The notes below the pieces were generated by a model, which had not been told where the DNA came from, ran no database searches, and saw only the letters and a program-made list of their open reading frames with translations. From the NCBI GenBank assembly GCA_964620095.1, contig CAZUGT010000204.1, positions 13,567-77,566 on the forward strand: a DNA stretch of 64,000 nt. Direction: 5' to 3'. Positions 56,765-64,000 of the stretch are shown in pieces (the stretch's first letter is position 1; each line of letters starts with the position of its first letter). Both the position numbers and the translations under genes were made by a program. The stretch comes from JAJDXO01 sp964620095 (lineage in GTDB: Bacteria > Pseudomonadota > Alphaproteobacteria > Rhodospirillales > UBA2165).

Positions 56765-57787
56765 ATGCCTGCAGTAAATCCCGCTGGCGATGCCATGAGC
56801 ATCGTGACTTGCCAATTTTCACCGGAACCCGCTACCGATTGGGCCGGCGTGGAGCGCAATATCGAACGCATTTTCGAATATGTGGACCGGGCTTGTAACG
56901 GTTTCCCCGGTGTCGATCTGATCGTCGTGCCGGAATACAGCACCCATGGATTCGGATTTGATCCCTATGCCAAACATTTGAAACTTGCCTCGACCATTCC
57001 TGGGCCGGAGACCGAACTGTTCGGCAAGAAGGCCAAGGAAAAGGGTGTATGGCTGTGCGTGTCGGTCGTCGAAAAGGCCGACAACCCCAATGACAAGCCG
57101 CACAACTCCATGGTCATCATCAATTCCGACGGCGAGGTCGCTCTCAAATATCGCAAGATGATGCCCTGGTGCCCGAAGGAACCCTGGACGCCGGGCGAAG
57201 AAATGAATGTGTGCGACGGCCCGAAGGGTTCGAAACTCGCTATGGCCATCTGTTCTGATTTTGATTACCCGGAGGTTTCCCGCGAGGCCGCGTGGAAGGG
57301 CGCCAACGTGATCCTGCGCCCGTCCAAATACATGTATCCGTGGGACAATATCTGGGACATCACCAACCAGGTCCGCGCCTACGAGAACCAGTGTTACGTG
57401 GTCGCCGTGAACCACACCGGTCAGGACGCGTCCTATTCCTATTTCGGGCGGTCCATGGTCGCTGATTATGACGGCAACATCATCATGAAGATGGGCGATA
57501 CCGAGGGAATGACCAAGGTCGATATCTACCCGAACCAGGTCGAAGCCGCGCGCGACGGGCGGATTTCCAACAACTATCTCTATCAGTTGAAGCACCGCGG
57601 CTATACCGGTGTACCGCCCATGGGCAAGACCGAAAACCCGTTCTCGATCTATCGCGATTGGGACGAGGTGCCGGAGCGCTGGAACCGTGCCCCTGACGAA
57701 GGGTCGGAGGAGATCGCCAATGTGGGCCGTGACGCCCTCGAAAAGGCGGCTGAAGACCTCAAGGAAACAGACGATCAGGCAGCATAA
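56765..57787 (+). CDS. Aliphatic amidase/formamidase-type nitrilase-superfamily hydrolase
   Basis: 340 residues from ATG 56765 with GAGGAG upstream. The catalytic triad is E57 (VVPEYST), K131 (KYRKMMPWCP) and C163 (AICSDFDYPE), almost the same spacing as in AmiE. MYPWDNIWDITNQVRAYENQ, YSYFGRSMV and LKHRGYTG are AmiE/AmiF landmarks. It hydrolyses a short aliphatic amide to acid and ammonia in the cytoplasm. Followed by a TctCBA transporter and an aldehyde dehydrogenase, so the acid released may feed the same catabolic route, or the amide may be the imported substrate. Confidence 0.9.
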   Translation: MPAVNPAGDAMSIVTCQFSPEPATDWAGVERNIERIFEYVDRACNGFPGVDLIVVPEYSTHGFGFDPYAKHLKLASTIPGPETELFGKKAKEKGVWLCVSVVEKADNPNDKPHNSMVIINSDGEVALKYRKMMPWCPKEPWTPGEEMNVCDGPKGSKLAMAICSDFDYPEVSREAAWKGANVILRPSKYMYPWDNIWDITNQVRAYENQCYVVAVNHTGQDASYSYFGRSMVADYDGNIIMKMGDTEGMTKVDIYPNQVEAARDGRISNNYLYQLKHRGYTGVPPMGKTENPFSIYRDWDEVPERWNRAPDEGSEEIANVGRDALEKAAEDLKETDDQAA

Positions 57788-57882
57788 ATAGTAAGAAGCG
57801 CGCAGTGGGAACATCCTGCTGCGCGTTCACGTTTCTCAAACTCAAAACTAACGCACCAAGTATGAAAGGGAGAGGATTCAGG

Positions 57883-58839
57883 ATGAAAAATTTAGCGTAT
57901 ATCGTTGCAGCCGGTGTCGTTGCGGCACCCCTGACCATGGCGCCCACTGCTGTTGCCAAGGACTATCCGACCAAGCCGATCACTATGACCATCACGTTCA
58001 AACCCGGCGGAGCGGCTGATATCGCCGGACGCCTGTCGGCAAAGGCCGCCGAGAAAATTCTGGGCAAGCCCATCAAGGCCACCAACAAGCTTGGCGGCGG
58101 CGGGTCCATCGGGTTTGACTTCGTCGGCAAGCAGAAGCCCGACGGGTACAATATCGGCTGGTTGTCGGCGTCAATTCTGACCACGACGCTGCTCGGCAAG
58201 CTGCCATACGGCTACGATCAATTCGACTATGTTGCCGGCGTCACGTTCGATGCGACGACCATCGCAGTCCGTGCGGATTCGCCGTACAAGACGTTGCCGG
58301 AGTTCCTGGCGGCCGCGAAGAAAAACCCCGGCAAAATAAAAATCGGTCATGCCGGCTCTGGCAGCTTTACGTTCATGACGGCGGCGGCATTGGTGTCGGA
58401 GCAAAAGACCAAGGTCACATTCGTGCCGGTCGGCAGGCGGCGTTTGCCGTCCCTGCTCGCAGGAGAAGTGGACGCCATCTCGGTGCATCCGCCCGAACTC
58501 ATCCCGTCGATGAAGGCCGGCAAGGTTCGGCTTCTGGCCATCTCCGCGCCGAAGCGCGTACCGGCCTATGGTGATGTGCCGACCTTTAAGGAACTCGGCA
58601 TGGACCTCGGGTTCTATCAATTCCGTGGCGTGTTCGTGCCCAAGGGCACGCCACACAGCGTCAAGGCGGCTCTCGCCGAGGCTTTCAAAGCTGCTGCGAC
58701 AGACGAGAAACTCGCGGCTACCGCCAAGGAGAAGGGGTTCGGGATCAACTATATCGGTCTCGATAAATTCCCCAGCTATGTGAAGGAACAGAACGCGCTC
58801 CTGAGCAAGGTTGTCGCCAATATCAAGAAGAAGAAATAG
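57883..58839 (+). CDS. tctC: Tripartite tricarboxylate transporter substrate-binding protein (TctC/Bug family)
   Basis: 318 residues from ATG 57883, with GGGAGAGG upstream (ATG 57862 is in frame but precedes the signal peptide). The signal peptide ends at PTAVAK; the mature start KDYPTKPITMTITFKPGGAA is typical. NKLGGGGSIGFDFVGKQKPD is the ligand loop. It is the binding component for the TctB and TctA encoded downstream. Distinct in sequence from the tctC at 911, so the two systems serve different carboxylates. A terminator-like hairpin follows. Confidence 0.92.
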   Translation: MKNLAYIVAAGVVAAPLTMAPTAVAKDYPTKPITMTITFKPGGAADIAGRLSAKAAEKILGKPIKATNKLGGGGSIGFDFVGKQKPDGYNIGWLSASILTTTLLGKLPYGYDQFDYVAGVTFDATTIAVRADSPYKTLPEFLAAAKKNPGKIKIGHAGSGSFTFMTAAALVSEQKTKVTFVPVGRRRLPSLLAGEVDAISVHPPELIPSMKAGKVRLLAISAPKRVPAYGDVPTFKELGMDLGFYQFRGVFVPKGTPHSVKAALAEAFKAAATDEKLAATAKEKGFGINYIGLDKFPSYVKEQNALLSKVVANIKKKK

Positions 58840-58853
58840 CCTGTGTAAACGAT

Positions 58854-58894
58854 TTCGGCAGGCGGGAATTAATACCGCCTGCCGAATTGTTTTT
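58854..58894 (+). terminator. Terminator-like hairpin between tctC and tctB
   Basis: TTCGGCAGGCGG (58854-58865) and CCGCCTGCCGAA (58875-58886) form a perfect 12-bp stem with a 9-base loop, followed by TTGTTTTT. It probably terminates part of the transcripts, leaving more tctC message than tctBA. Confidence 0.85.
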
Positions 58895-58918
58895 CGACGT
58901 AACAGAGAGTAACCCACA

Positions 58919-59371
58919 GTGCTTGGCCAAATCTTTTTTCCGTTTTTTCTGGTTTTGGTCGCGCTCACCTATGGGCTGGCCGCACAGCGCTTTCCCCCCA
59001 TGGGTTTGCAGGAAGGGTTTGGTCCCGGATTTTTTCCCACCATCATCATGGCGGTTATTGGTCTGTTCGCCCTCATCGAAGGGATGCGGCAAATCGTGGA
59101 ATATCGCCGGTTGAAATCCAGTCGGAAAGCCGATTGGGGAATCAGTTTTCAAGAATTCACTAACAGCCTCATTGTCGTCTTTTGCGTTGTCGCGGCCGTG
59201 CTCTCAATGCCTTATATCGGTTTCATTCCGGCTAGCGCTGCCATAGTTCTGGTGTTGTCGATTGTGATGGGACTGCGGCCACTGTGGAAAAGCGTCGCGG
59301 TGTCGCTGCTATTGGCTGTTGGCATGTACCTCATCTTTAGCGAGGTGTTCGGCGTGGTGTTCGCCTTCTGA
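58919..59371 (+). CDS. tctB: Tripartite tricarboxylate transporter small membrane subunit (TctB)
   Basis: 150 residues from a GTG start; four membrane segments. The stretch GLQEGFGPGFFPTIIMAVIG is the typical first-loop region of TctB. Lies between the hairpin and tctA, 27 bases before the latter. Start choice is supported by GAGAGTAACC upstream only weakly. Confidence 0.85.
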   Translation: MLGQIFFPFFLVLVALTYGLAAQRFPPMGLQEGFGPGFFPTIIMAVIGLFALIEGMRQIVEYRRLKSSRKADWGISFQEFTNSLIVVFCVVAAVLSMPYIGFIPASAAIVLVLSIVMGLRPLWKSVAVSLLLAVGMYLIFSEVFGVVFAF

Positions 59372-59398
59372 CGTGGACCGCGCGGAGGAGCTTGTCGT

Positions 59399-60934
59399 TT
59401 GGAATATCTGGTTGAAGGCATCAATGCGGCACTCCAGCCCTTAACCCTACTGTTCACAGTGGCCGGGGTCGTGATGGGGCTGGTGATATCCGCCATGCCG
59501 GGACTGACCGTCTCCATGGCGGTGGTACTGTTGCTGCCCTTTACCTTTTATCTCGAAAGTGGTCCGTCGCTTGGCCTGATGCTCGGCGTGTTCGTCGGCG
59601 GCATGGCGGGCGGTGCGATCTCGGCCATTCTGATCAATATCCCGGGCAACCCGGCATCGGTCATAACCAATGTCGACGGCTATCCCATGACCAAAAAAGG
59701 GCGAGCCGATCTCGCGCTGGGTATTGCTTTTCTCTCCAGTATCTTGGGCGGGCTGTTCGGCTTGGTCGTGTTGATACTGGTGGCGCCGCAACTGGCGGAG
59801 TTCGCACTTCTGTTCGGCGCACCAGAACAGGCCATTCTGGTGCTTCTCGGCCTAACGCTGGTGGCGGGGTTCTCGGAAGGCGCCATCATACGCGGGCTTA
59901 TTTCCGCAGGTGTCGGTTTTGCCATCGCGACCATTGGGCTGGACCCCATCTCGGCGGCGCCGCGCTACACCTTCGATGTCGTGATCTTTCAGCAAGGGAT
60001 CTCGTTTATTCCGGTGATGATCGGCATGTTCGCGGTCCCGGTCGCCATCCAAAGCCTCAGACAAAATAAGGGCGAGGCGCAAATGAACAATACGGTCACG
60101 GTTCATTCCTTCAACGCCATCAAAGAAGCCTTCGGCAAGTTGAAAAGCCTCGCCGGCTGCATCATCCGATCCTCGACAATCGGCACCATTATCGGCGCCA
60201 TTCCCGGAACCGGCAGCGCGATCGCGGCGACGCTGAGCTATCAGTATGCCGAGCGGTTTTCGCGCAATCGCGAGACGCCATTTGGCGAAGGTCACCCGGA
60301 GGGAATCTCCGCGCCCGAGGCGGCCAATAGCGCACTCACCGGCGGCGCATTGATTCCCATGCTGATCCTCGGCATCCCCGGCGATCCTGTAACCGCAGTG
60401 ATGCTGGGCGCCTTGATCATTCAAGGGCTAACACCCGGCCCCCTGCTGTTTCAGGACAGCCCGGAGGTCGTTTATGGCCTGTTCGGCTCTTACGGAATTG
60501 CCTTGCTGGTACTCTTTATCGTTGCCTTGTTCGGCATCCCGTTTTTTGTCCGCGCGGTTCGCATCCCGGTACGTATTCTTATGCCGGCTATCGTATTGAT
60601 GTGCGTCGTCGGGTCATATGCGCTCAAGAACAGCATTCTGGATGTCTGGATCATGCTGTTTTTCGGCGTGCTGGCCTTTTATATGCAGAAATGGAAATAC
60701 CCCGTCCTCCCCATGCTACTTGCCCTCATTCTGGGCCCCATTCTCGAAGAACAGTTTCGTATGTCGTTGATCATCGGGTTGGGTGACCCGCTGATCTTTT
60801 TCAAGAAGCCCATCAGTCTGACATTCATCGTGCTAATCGGCGTCTATTTATCTTGGACATTTTGGCAGGAGTGGCGGTCGCGCCGCGCCTCTGCCCATCA
60901 AACCTTGGAAGTGACGAGCGGCGACGGCCGCTGA
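59399..60934 (+). CDS. tctA: Tripartite tricarboxylate transporter large permease (TctA)
   Basis: 511 residues from a TTG start preceded by GGAGGAG. MPGLTVSMAVVLLLPFTFYL and SVITNVDGYPMTKKGRADLA form the N-terminal signature; IPGTGSAIAATLSYQYAERF and LGALIIQGLTPGPLLF the C-terminal half. About twelve membrane segments. Complete, in contrast to the fragment at 4912. Followed 20 bases later by the aldehyde dehydrogenase gene. Confidence 0.92.
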   Translation: MEYLVEGINAALQPLTLLFTVAGVVMGLVISAMPGLTVSMAVVLLLPFTFYLESGPSLGLMLGVFVGGMAGGAISAILINIPGNPASVITNVDGYPMTKKGRADLALGIAFLSSILGGLFGLVVLILVAPQLAEFALLFGAPEQAILVLLGLTLVAGFSEGAIIRGLISAGVGFAIATIGLDPISAAPRYTFDVVIFQQGISFIPVMIGMFAVPVAIQSLRQNKGEAQMNNTVTVHSFNAIKEAFGKLKSLAGCIIRSSTIGTIIGAIPGTGSAIAATLSYQYAERFSRNRETPFGEGHPEGISAPEAANSALTGGALIPMLILGIPGDPVTAVMLGALIIQGLTPGPLLFQDSPEVVYGLFGSYGIALLVLFIVALFGIPFFVRAVRIPVRILMPAIVLMCVVGSYALKNSILDVWIMLFFGVLAFYMQKWKYPVLPMLLALILGPILEEQFRMSLIIGLGDPLIFFKKPISLTFIVLIGVYLSWTFWQEWRSRRASAHQTLEVTSGDGR

Positions 60935-60954
60935 CTTAAAGAGGGAACTTAATA

Positions 60955-62451
60955 ATGACCGTTGCAAATCTTGTCGAAACCAAATCCGACATCGTCACCG
61001 ATCAATACATCGACGGCAAATGGGTCCAAGGCGGCGCTGGAGAATCGGTGGAAATCCTCAATCCTTTTGACAACCAACCCATTTGCGCTGTCACCCCGGC
61101 AACCAACGAGCAGGTCAATGAAGCGGTGGAGACCGCTTATGCGACCTTCAAGAATCCGTCCTGGCGCGATCTCCTGGATCGAGAACGAGGTATGCTTCTC
61201 TACCGGCTTGCCGAGCTGTTGCGCCGGGATCTGGAGACTTTCGCCACGCTGGAATCGATGGATACCGGCATTCCCATTCGCGAAACCCGGATGGAAGTTT
61301 CGACCTCGGCGCTTCATTTGGAATATTTCGCGGGCTTCGCCGGAAAGATCGAAGGCTCCTATCAGGATCTCGGGCCCCGGTTCAACTACACGCGGCGCGA
61401 GCCCTACGGCGTGATCGGTCAGATCGTGCCTTGGAATACGCCCTTGAAGCTCATGGCTCGTGGCTTCGCCGCCGCTATCGCCTGCGGTAACACCATGGTC
61501 GTGAAGCCCTCCATCGTGGCACCGTTGAGCGTGTTGCGCTTTGCCAAGATCGTTGAGGAAGCCGGCTTCCCGGCCGGTTCGGTCAATATCATCACCGGAT
61601 CGGGCCGCACCGTGGGCAAGGCGATCGTCGAGCATCCGAAGGTCCGCAAGGTGATCTTTACTGGCGGCACTCAGGGTGGCTACGAAATCCTTCAGCAATC
61701 CGTAGCCACGGTGACGCCGGCAGTTCTGGAACTCGGTGGCAAGGGACCGATCATCGTTTGCGAAGACGTCGATTGGGACGAGGCCATCGACGGCGTACTG
61801 ACCCAGGCCTTCGCGCGCAAGGCCGAAGTATGCTTCGCCGGTACCCGGCTGTTCATCCCACCTTCCATGCACGACAAGTTCCTCGCCGACATGGCGGCCA
61901 AGGCGGCGAAAATTCCCATGGGCAATCCGTTGGAAGGCACGACGCAACTAGGTCCACTCATGACCGCGCAGCGACTCGATGAAATCCTTGATGACGTGAA
62001 TAAGGCGGAACAGCAGGGGGCTTCGATCCATTTCGGGGGCAAAAAAGTCACCGAGCCCGGCCTTGAGCAGGGCAATTTCCTGCCGCCCACCATTTTGACC
62101 GATGTCAAACCGGATATGGATGCCGCTCAGGAAGAGCTGTTTGGCCCTGTTCTCTGCGTCATGACCTATAATAACCTGGATGAGGCCGTCGCCATGGCCA
62201 ACGATTCCGAATTCGGCCTGGCTTCCTACGTCTGGACCAACGACATGCGCAAAGGGCACCATCTCGCCGGTGCCCTCGAGTCGGGTAATGTATTTCTGAA
62301 CGCTTACGGCTATCAGTCGGAAATTCCCTTTGGAGGCTATAAGATGAGCGGCATCGGCCGCGAACATGGTGCCGAAGCCATGCGTGAATACACGCAGGTA
62401 AAGAGCGTTACGGTTGGTATGGAGCGCTTCAAATCTCGCTTCGAGGTCTAG
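60955..62451 (+). CDS. NAD(P)-dependent aldehyde dehydrogenase
   Basis: 498 residues, full length. The oxyanion asparagine is in VPWNTPLKLMARG, NAD-binding GSGRTVGKAIVEHP and FTGGTQGG follow, the general base is E259 in LELGGKGP, and the nucleophile is C293 in EVCFAGTRLF. The residues before the cysteine (RKAEV) differ from the common GQ, as in betaine-aldehyde and related subfamilies. Oxidises an aldehyde to an acid. Encoded in the amidase-tctCBA unit, before the GntR regulator. Confidence 0.92.
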   Translation: MTVANLVETKSDIVTDQYIDGKWVQGGAGESVEILNPFDNQPICAVTPATNEQVNEAVETAYATFKNPSWRDLLDRERGMLLYRLAELLRRDLETFATLESMDTGIPIRETRMEVSTSALHLEYFAGFAGKIEGSYQDLGPRFNYTRREPYGVIGQIVPWNTPLKLMARGFAAAIACGNTMVVKPSIVAPLSVLRFAKIVEEAGFPAGSVNIITGSGRTVGKAIVEHPKVRKVIFTGGTQGGYEILQQSVATVTPAVLELGGKGPIIVCEDVDWDEAIDGVLTQAFARKAEVCFAGTRLFIPPSMHDKFLADMAAKAAKIPMGNPLEGTTQLGPLMTAQRLDEILDDVNKAEQQGASIHFGGKKVTEPGLEQGNFLPPTILTDVKPDMDAAQEELFGPVLCVMTYNNLDEAVAMANDSEFGLASYVWTNDMRKGHHLAGALESGNVFLNAYGYQSEIPFGGYKMSGIGREHGAEAMREYTQVKSVTVGMERFKSRFEV

Positions 62452-62471
62452 TGCATGCTTAGTGAGTTGTA

Positions 62472-63260
62472 ATGAAGCTAGAGTCCAAGATCCTCTCCCG
62501 CGACTCTGACCTGCCTCTTTACAGGCAAGTGGCCAAGGAGTTGCAGAGCCGCATGGAGTCAAGGCGGCTTAATCCTGGAGAAATGTTGCCCAGTGAATCC
62601 GACCTTGTGAACGAGTTCGGCGTCAGCCGGGTCACGGTGCGCCAGGCTCTTGCCGAGCTGGAAAAGCACGGTCAGATCGTTAGGCGGCAAGGAAAAGGGA
62701 CCTTCGTCGGTGCTACGCACGTCAACCAGCAGTTGAACCAGCAGGCCAAAACCATTGTCGAAGCGTTGCGCGAAAAGGGAATTGAGCCGGAAGTCGAGGT
62801 GCTGGGTATCGATCAGGTCGTCCCACCGCAACGTGTGAGCGAGGTCTTCGGCAACAGCGGGGAAAAGGTGACGCGCCTTCGTCGCTGCTACAAACATAAC
62901 GGCGCGCCCATAGCGCTTGTCTATCTTTACCTTCCACTCGCCATGAGCGGCGTTGCTCATATCCTGGCGCAGGACGATCATCTCAAGGAAACTACGTACT
63001 CGGTTTTCGAGAACGAAATGCACATCGCCATCAAGGAGGCCAAACACATCATCCGTTCGGTGGAGCTGGATGTCGATGCGGCTGAAACATTGAATATGAA
63101 ACCAGGTGAACCCTCCCTGGCGATGGATCGGATTACATTTTCCAAGGAGGACAAGGTCCTTGAAATGATGACTTTTTACTACCCGACCGACACGTTTCAG
63201 TTCGAGATTACCTTGCCGCGTCAGGAGCGGGGACTGGCGGTTAAATTGGCTGAGGAATAA
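62472..63260 (+). CDS. GntR-family transcriptional regulator, HutC subfamily (UTRA domain)
   Basis: 262 residues. The winged helix reads MLPSESDLVNEFGVSRVTVR, then QALAELEKHGQIVRRQGKGT; the UTRA effector domain (from about 100) has VTRLRRCYKHNGAPIALVY and EPSLAMDRITFSKEDKVLEM. HutC-type proteins are repressors relieved by pathway intermediates. Encoded within the catabolic unit it probably controls, with the palindrome at 56702 as candidate operator. Confidence 0.92.
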   Translation: MKLESKILSRDSDLPLYRQVAKELQSRMESRRLNPGEMLPSESDLVNEFGVSRVTVRQALAELEKHGQIVRRQGKGTFVGATHVNQQLNQQAKTIVEALREKGIEPEVEVLGIDQVVPPQRVSEVFGNSGEKVTRLRRCYKHNGAPIALVYLYLPLAMSGVAHILAQDDHLKETTYSVFENEMHIAIKEAKHIIRSVELDVDAAETLNMKPGEPSLAMDRITFSKEDKVLEMMTFYYPTDTFQFEITLPRQERGLAVKLAEE

Positions 63261-63272
63261 AAGGAGCGCGGT

Positions 63273-64000
63273 TTGGATTTAGGAATTAGGAACAAAGTCG
63301 CCATCGTTACCGGCGGCAGTACCGGCATCGGAAATGCGACGGCGCGGGAACTTGCCGAAAACGGTGCCAAAATTGTCATCACGGCGCGTGGTCAGAACCG
63401 CTTGGACGCGGCGGCTGGCGTGTTGCAGGACGCGACCGGCGCCGAGGTTTTGGGCGTCGCTGCAGACGTTTCCGCGCCTGATGATGCAGACCGCGTGATA
63501 TCGGCCGCGGCCGATGCTTTTGGCTCTGTCGATATTCTGGTCAACAATGCGGGCCGGGCCCATGCCGGCGGGGTCCTGCAAACCACCGATGAAGATTGGC
63601 GGGACATGACCGGCACCAAACTGCTTGGGATGATCCATTTCTGTCAGGCCGCAGTTCCCCATATGCGGAAGAATGGCTGGGGGCGGATCGTCAATATGTC
63701 GTCCGTGGGCGGCATATACCCCAACCCCAAGCTCAGCATTTCCCATGCGTTGAGCGCGGGGATCAACAATCTCACCAAGAGCCTGGCACTGGACGTCGCG
63801 AGCGACGGCATTCTAGTCAACGCCATCGGCATCGGGGCGGTCATAACCGATAACTGGGCGAACAACATGATTCCCAAGGCCCGCGAAACCCATCCCGATT
63901 GGGCGGACCTGTCCGATGACGACCTCGTCGCACGGCTCGGCGCGGCGATGACACCAGTGGGTCATTTTGGCAAGCCGGAGGACATCGCGGCACTGGCGGC
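63273..64000 (+). CDS. SDR-family oxidoreductase with atypical active site, cut by window end
   Basis: A TTG start with AAGGAG upstream; 242 codons are visible and the frame is open at the window end. NAD(P)-binding VTGGSTGIG, VNNAGRAHAGG and the active-site serine in NMSSVGG are present. At the position where the catalytic Y-x-x-x-K should be, the protein reads S157-H-A-L-S161 before AGINNLTKSLALD, so both tyrosine and lysine are serine. A YPNPK at 149-153 mimics the motif but lies eight residues too early. Either a divergent SDR subfamily or one using another mechanism. Last visible gene of the amidase unit. Confidence 0.85.
   Translation, partial: MDLGIRNKVAIVTGGSTGIGNATARELAENGAKIVITARGQNRLDAAAGVLQDATGAEVLGVAADVSAPDDADRVISAAADAFGSVDILVNNAGRAHAGGVLQTTDEDWRDMTGTKLLGMIHFCQAAVPHMRKNGWGRIVNMSSVGGIYPNPKLSISHALSAGINNLTKSLALDVASDGILVNAIGIGAVITDNWANNMIPKARETHPDWADLSDDDLVARLGAAMTPVGHFGKPEDIAALA

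Overview
The window looks like accessory chromosome of a large-genome Alphaproteobacterium. This is inferred from the mix of gene families (tripartite tricarboxylate transporters, a TRAP transporter, polyol, sugar and peptide ABC importers, FCD-GntR, SorC and IclR regulators) and from tRNA-fMet remnants; no ribosomal or other taxonomic marker is present. By eye the base composition is a mosaic. About 8.8-17.3 kb and 27.9-36 kb are relatively A/T-rich, and about 37-56 kb is strongly G/C-rich. Gene remnants lie at the seams.

Left part (1-8.8 kb): the tail of a Gfo/Idh/MocA oxidoreductase and a complete TctCBA transporter. Next comes a composite pseudogene region, in which a piece of NMT1-like binding protein, a piece of RecB-like nuclease/helicase and the C-terminal part of another TctA are joined. 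An alpha/beta hydrolase and an MFS transporter follow, then a gene-poor stretch with the 3' half of a tRNA-fMet and its terminator.

Sugar-acid block (8.8-17.5 kb): a TRAP transporter diverges from a DAPG-hydrolase-like protein, a rhamnonate-dehydratase-like enolase, a DapA-like aldolase, an FCD-GntR regulator and a UxaA-type dehydratase. Two TGGTATACCA operators sit in the divergent promoter region. A truncated SMP-30 lactonase, a hipA remnant and IS fragments close the block. Polyol block (18.7-27.5 kb, all minus strand): SorC regulator, ABC importer, mannitol-dehydrogenase-family enzyme and two PfkB kinases.

Sulfate-ester block (27.9-56 kb): an IclR regulator and a sugar ABC importer have two sulfatases inside the operon. 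Then come a 3-hydroxyisobutyrate-dehydrogenase-like enzyme, a Crp/Fnr regulator, an alpha/alpha-barrel protein, a third sulfatase, a DUF3604/PHP-like protein, two sulfotransferases, an iron alcohol dehydrogenase and a choline-sulfatase-like enzyme. A dipeptide-type ABC importer ends with a third, translationally coupled sulfotransferase. None of the sulfatases shows a signal peptide, so I infer uptake of intact sulfate esters and cleavage in the cytoplasm. Four sulfatases and three sulfotransferases in about 28 kb is the most unusual content of the window.

Right part (56-64 kb): a second, decayed tRNA-fMet 3' end with a matching terminator, an ABM monooxygenase, an AmiE/AmiF-type amidase, TctCBA, an aldehyde dehydrogenase, a HutC-type GntR regulator and an atypical SDR cut by the window end. 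The two tRNA-end modules (about 8.3 and 56.1 kb, same orientation) could bound a 48-kb island.
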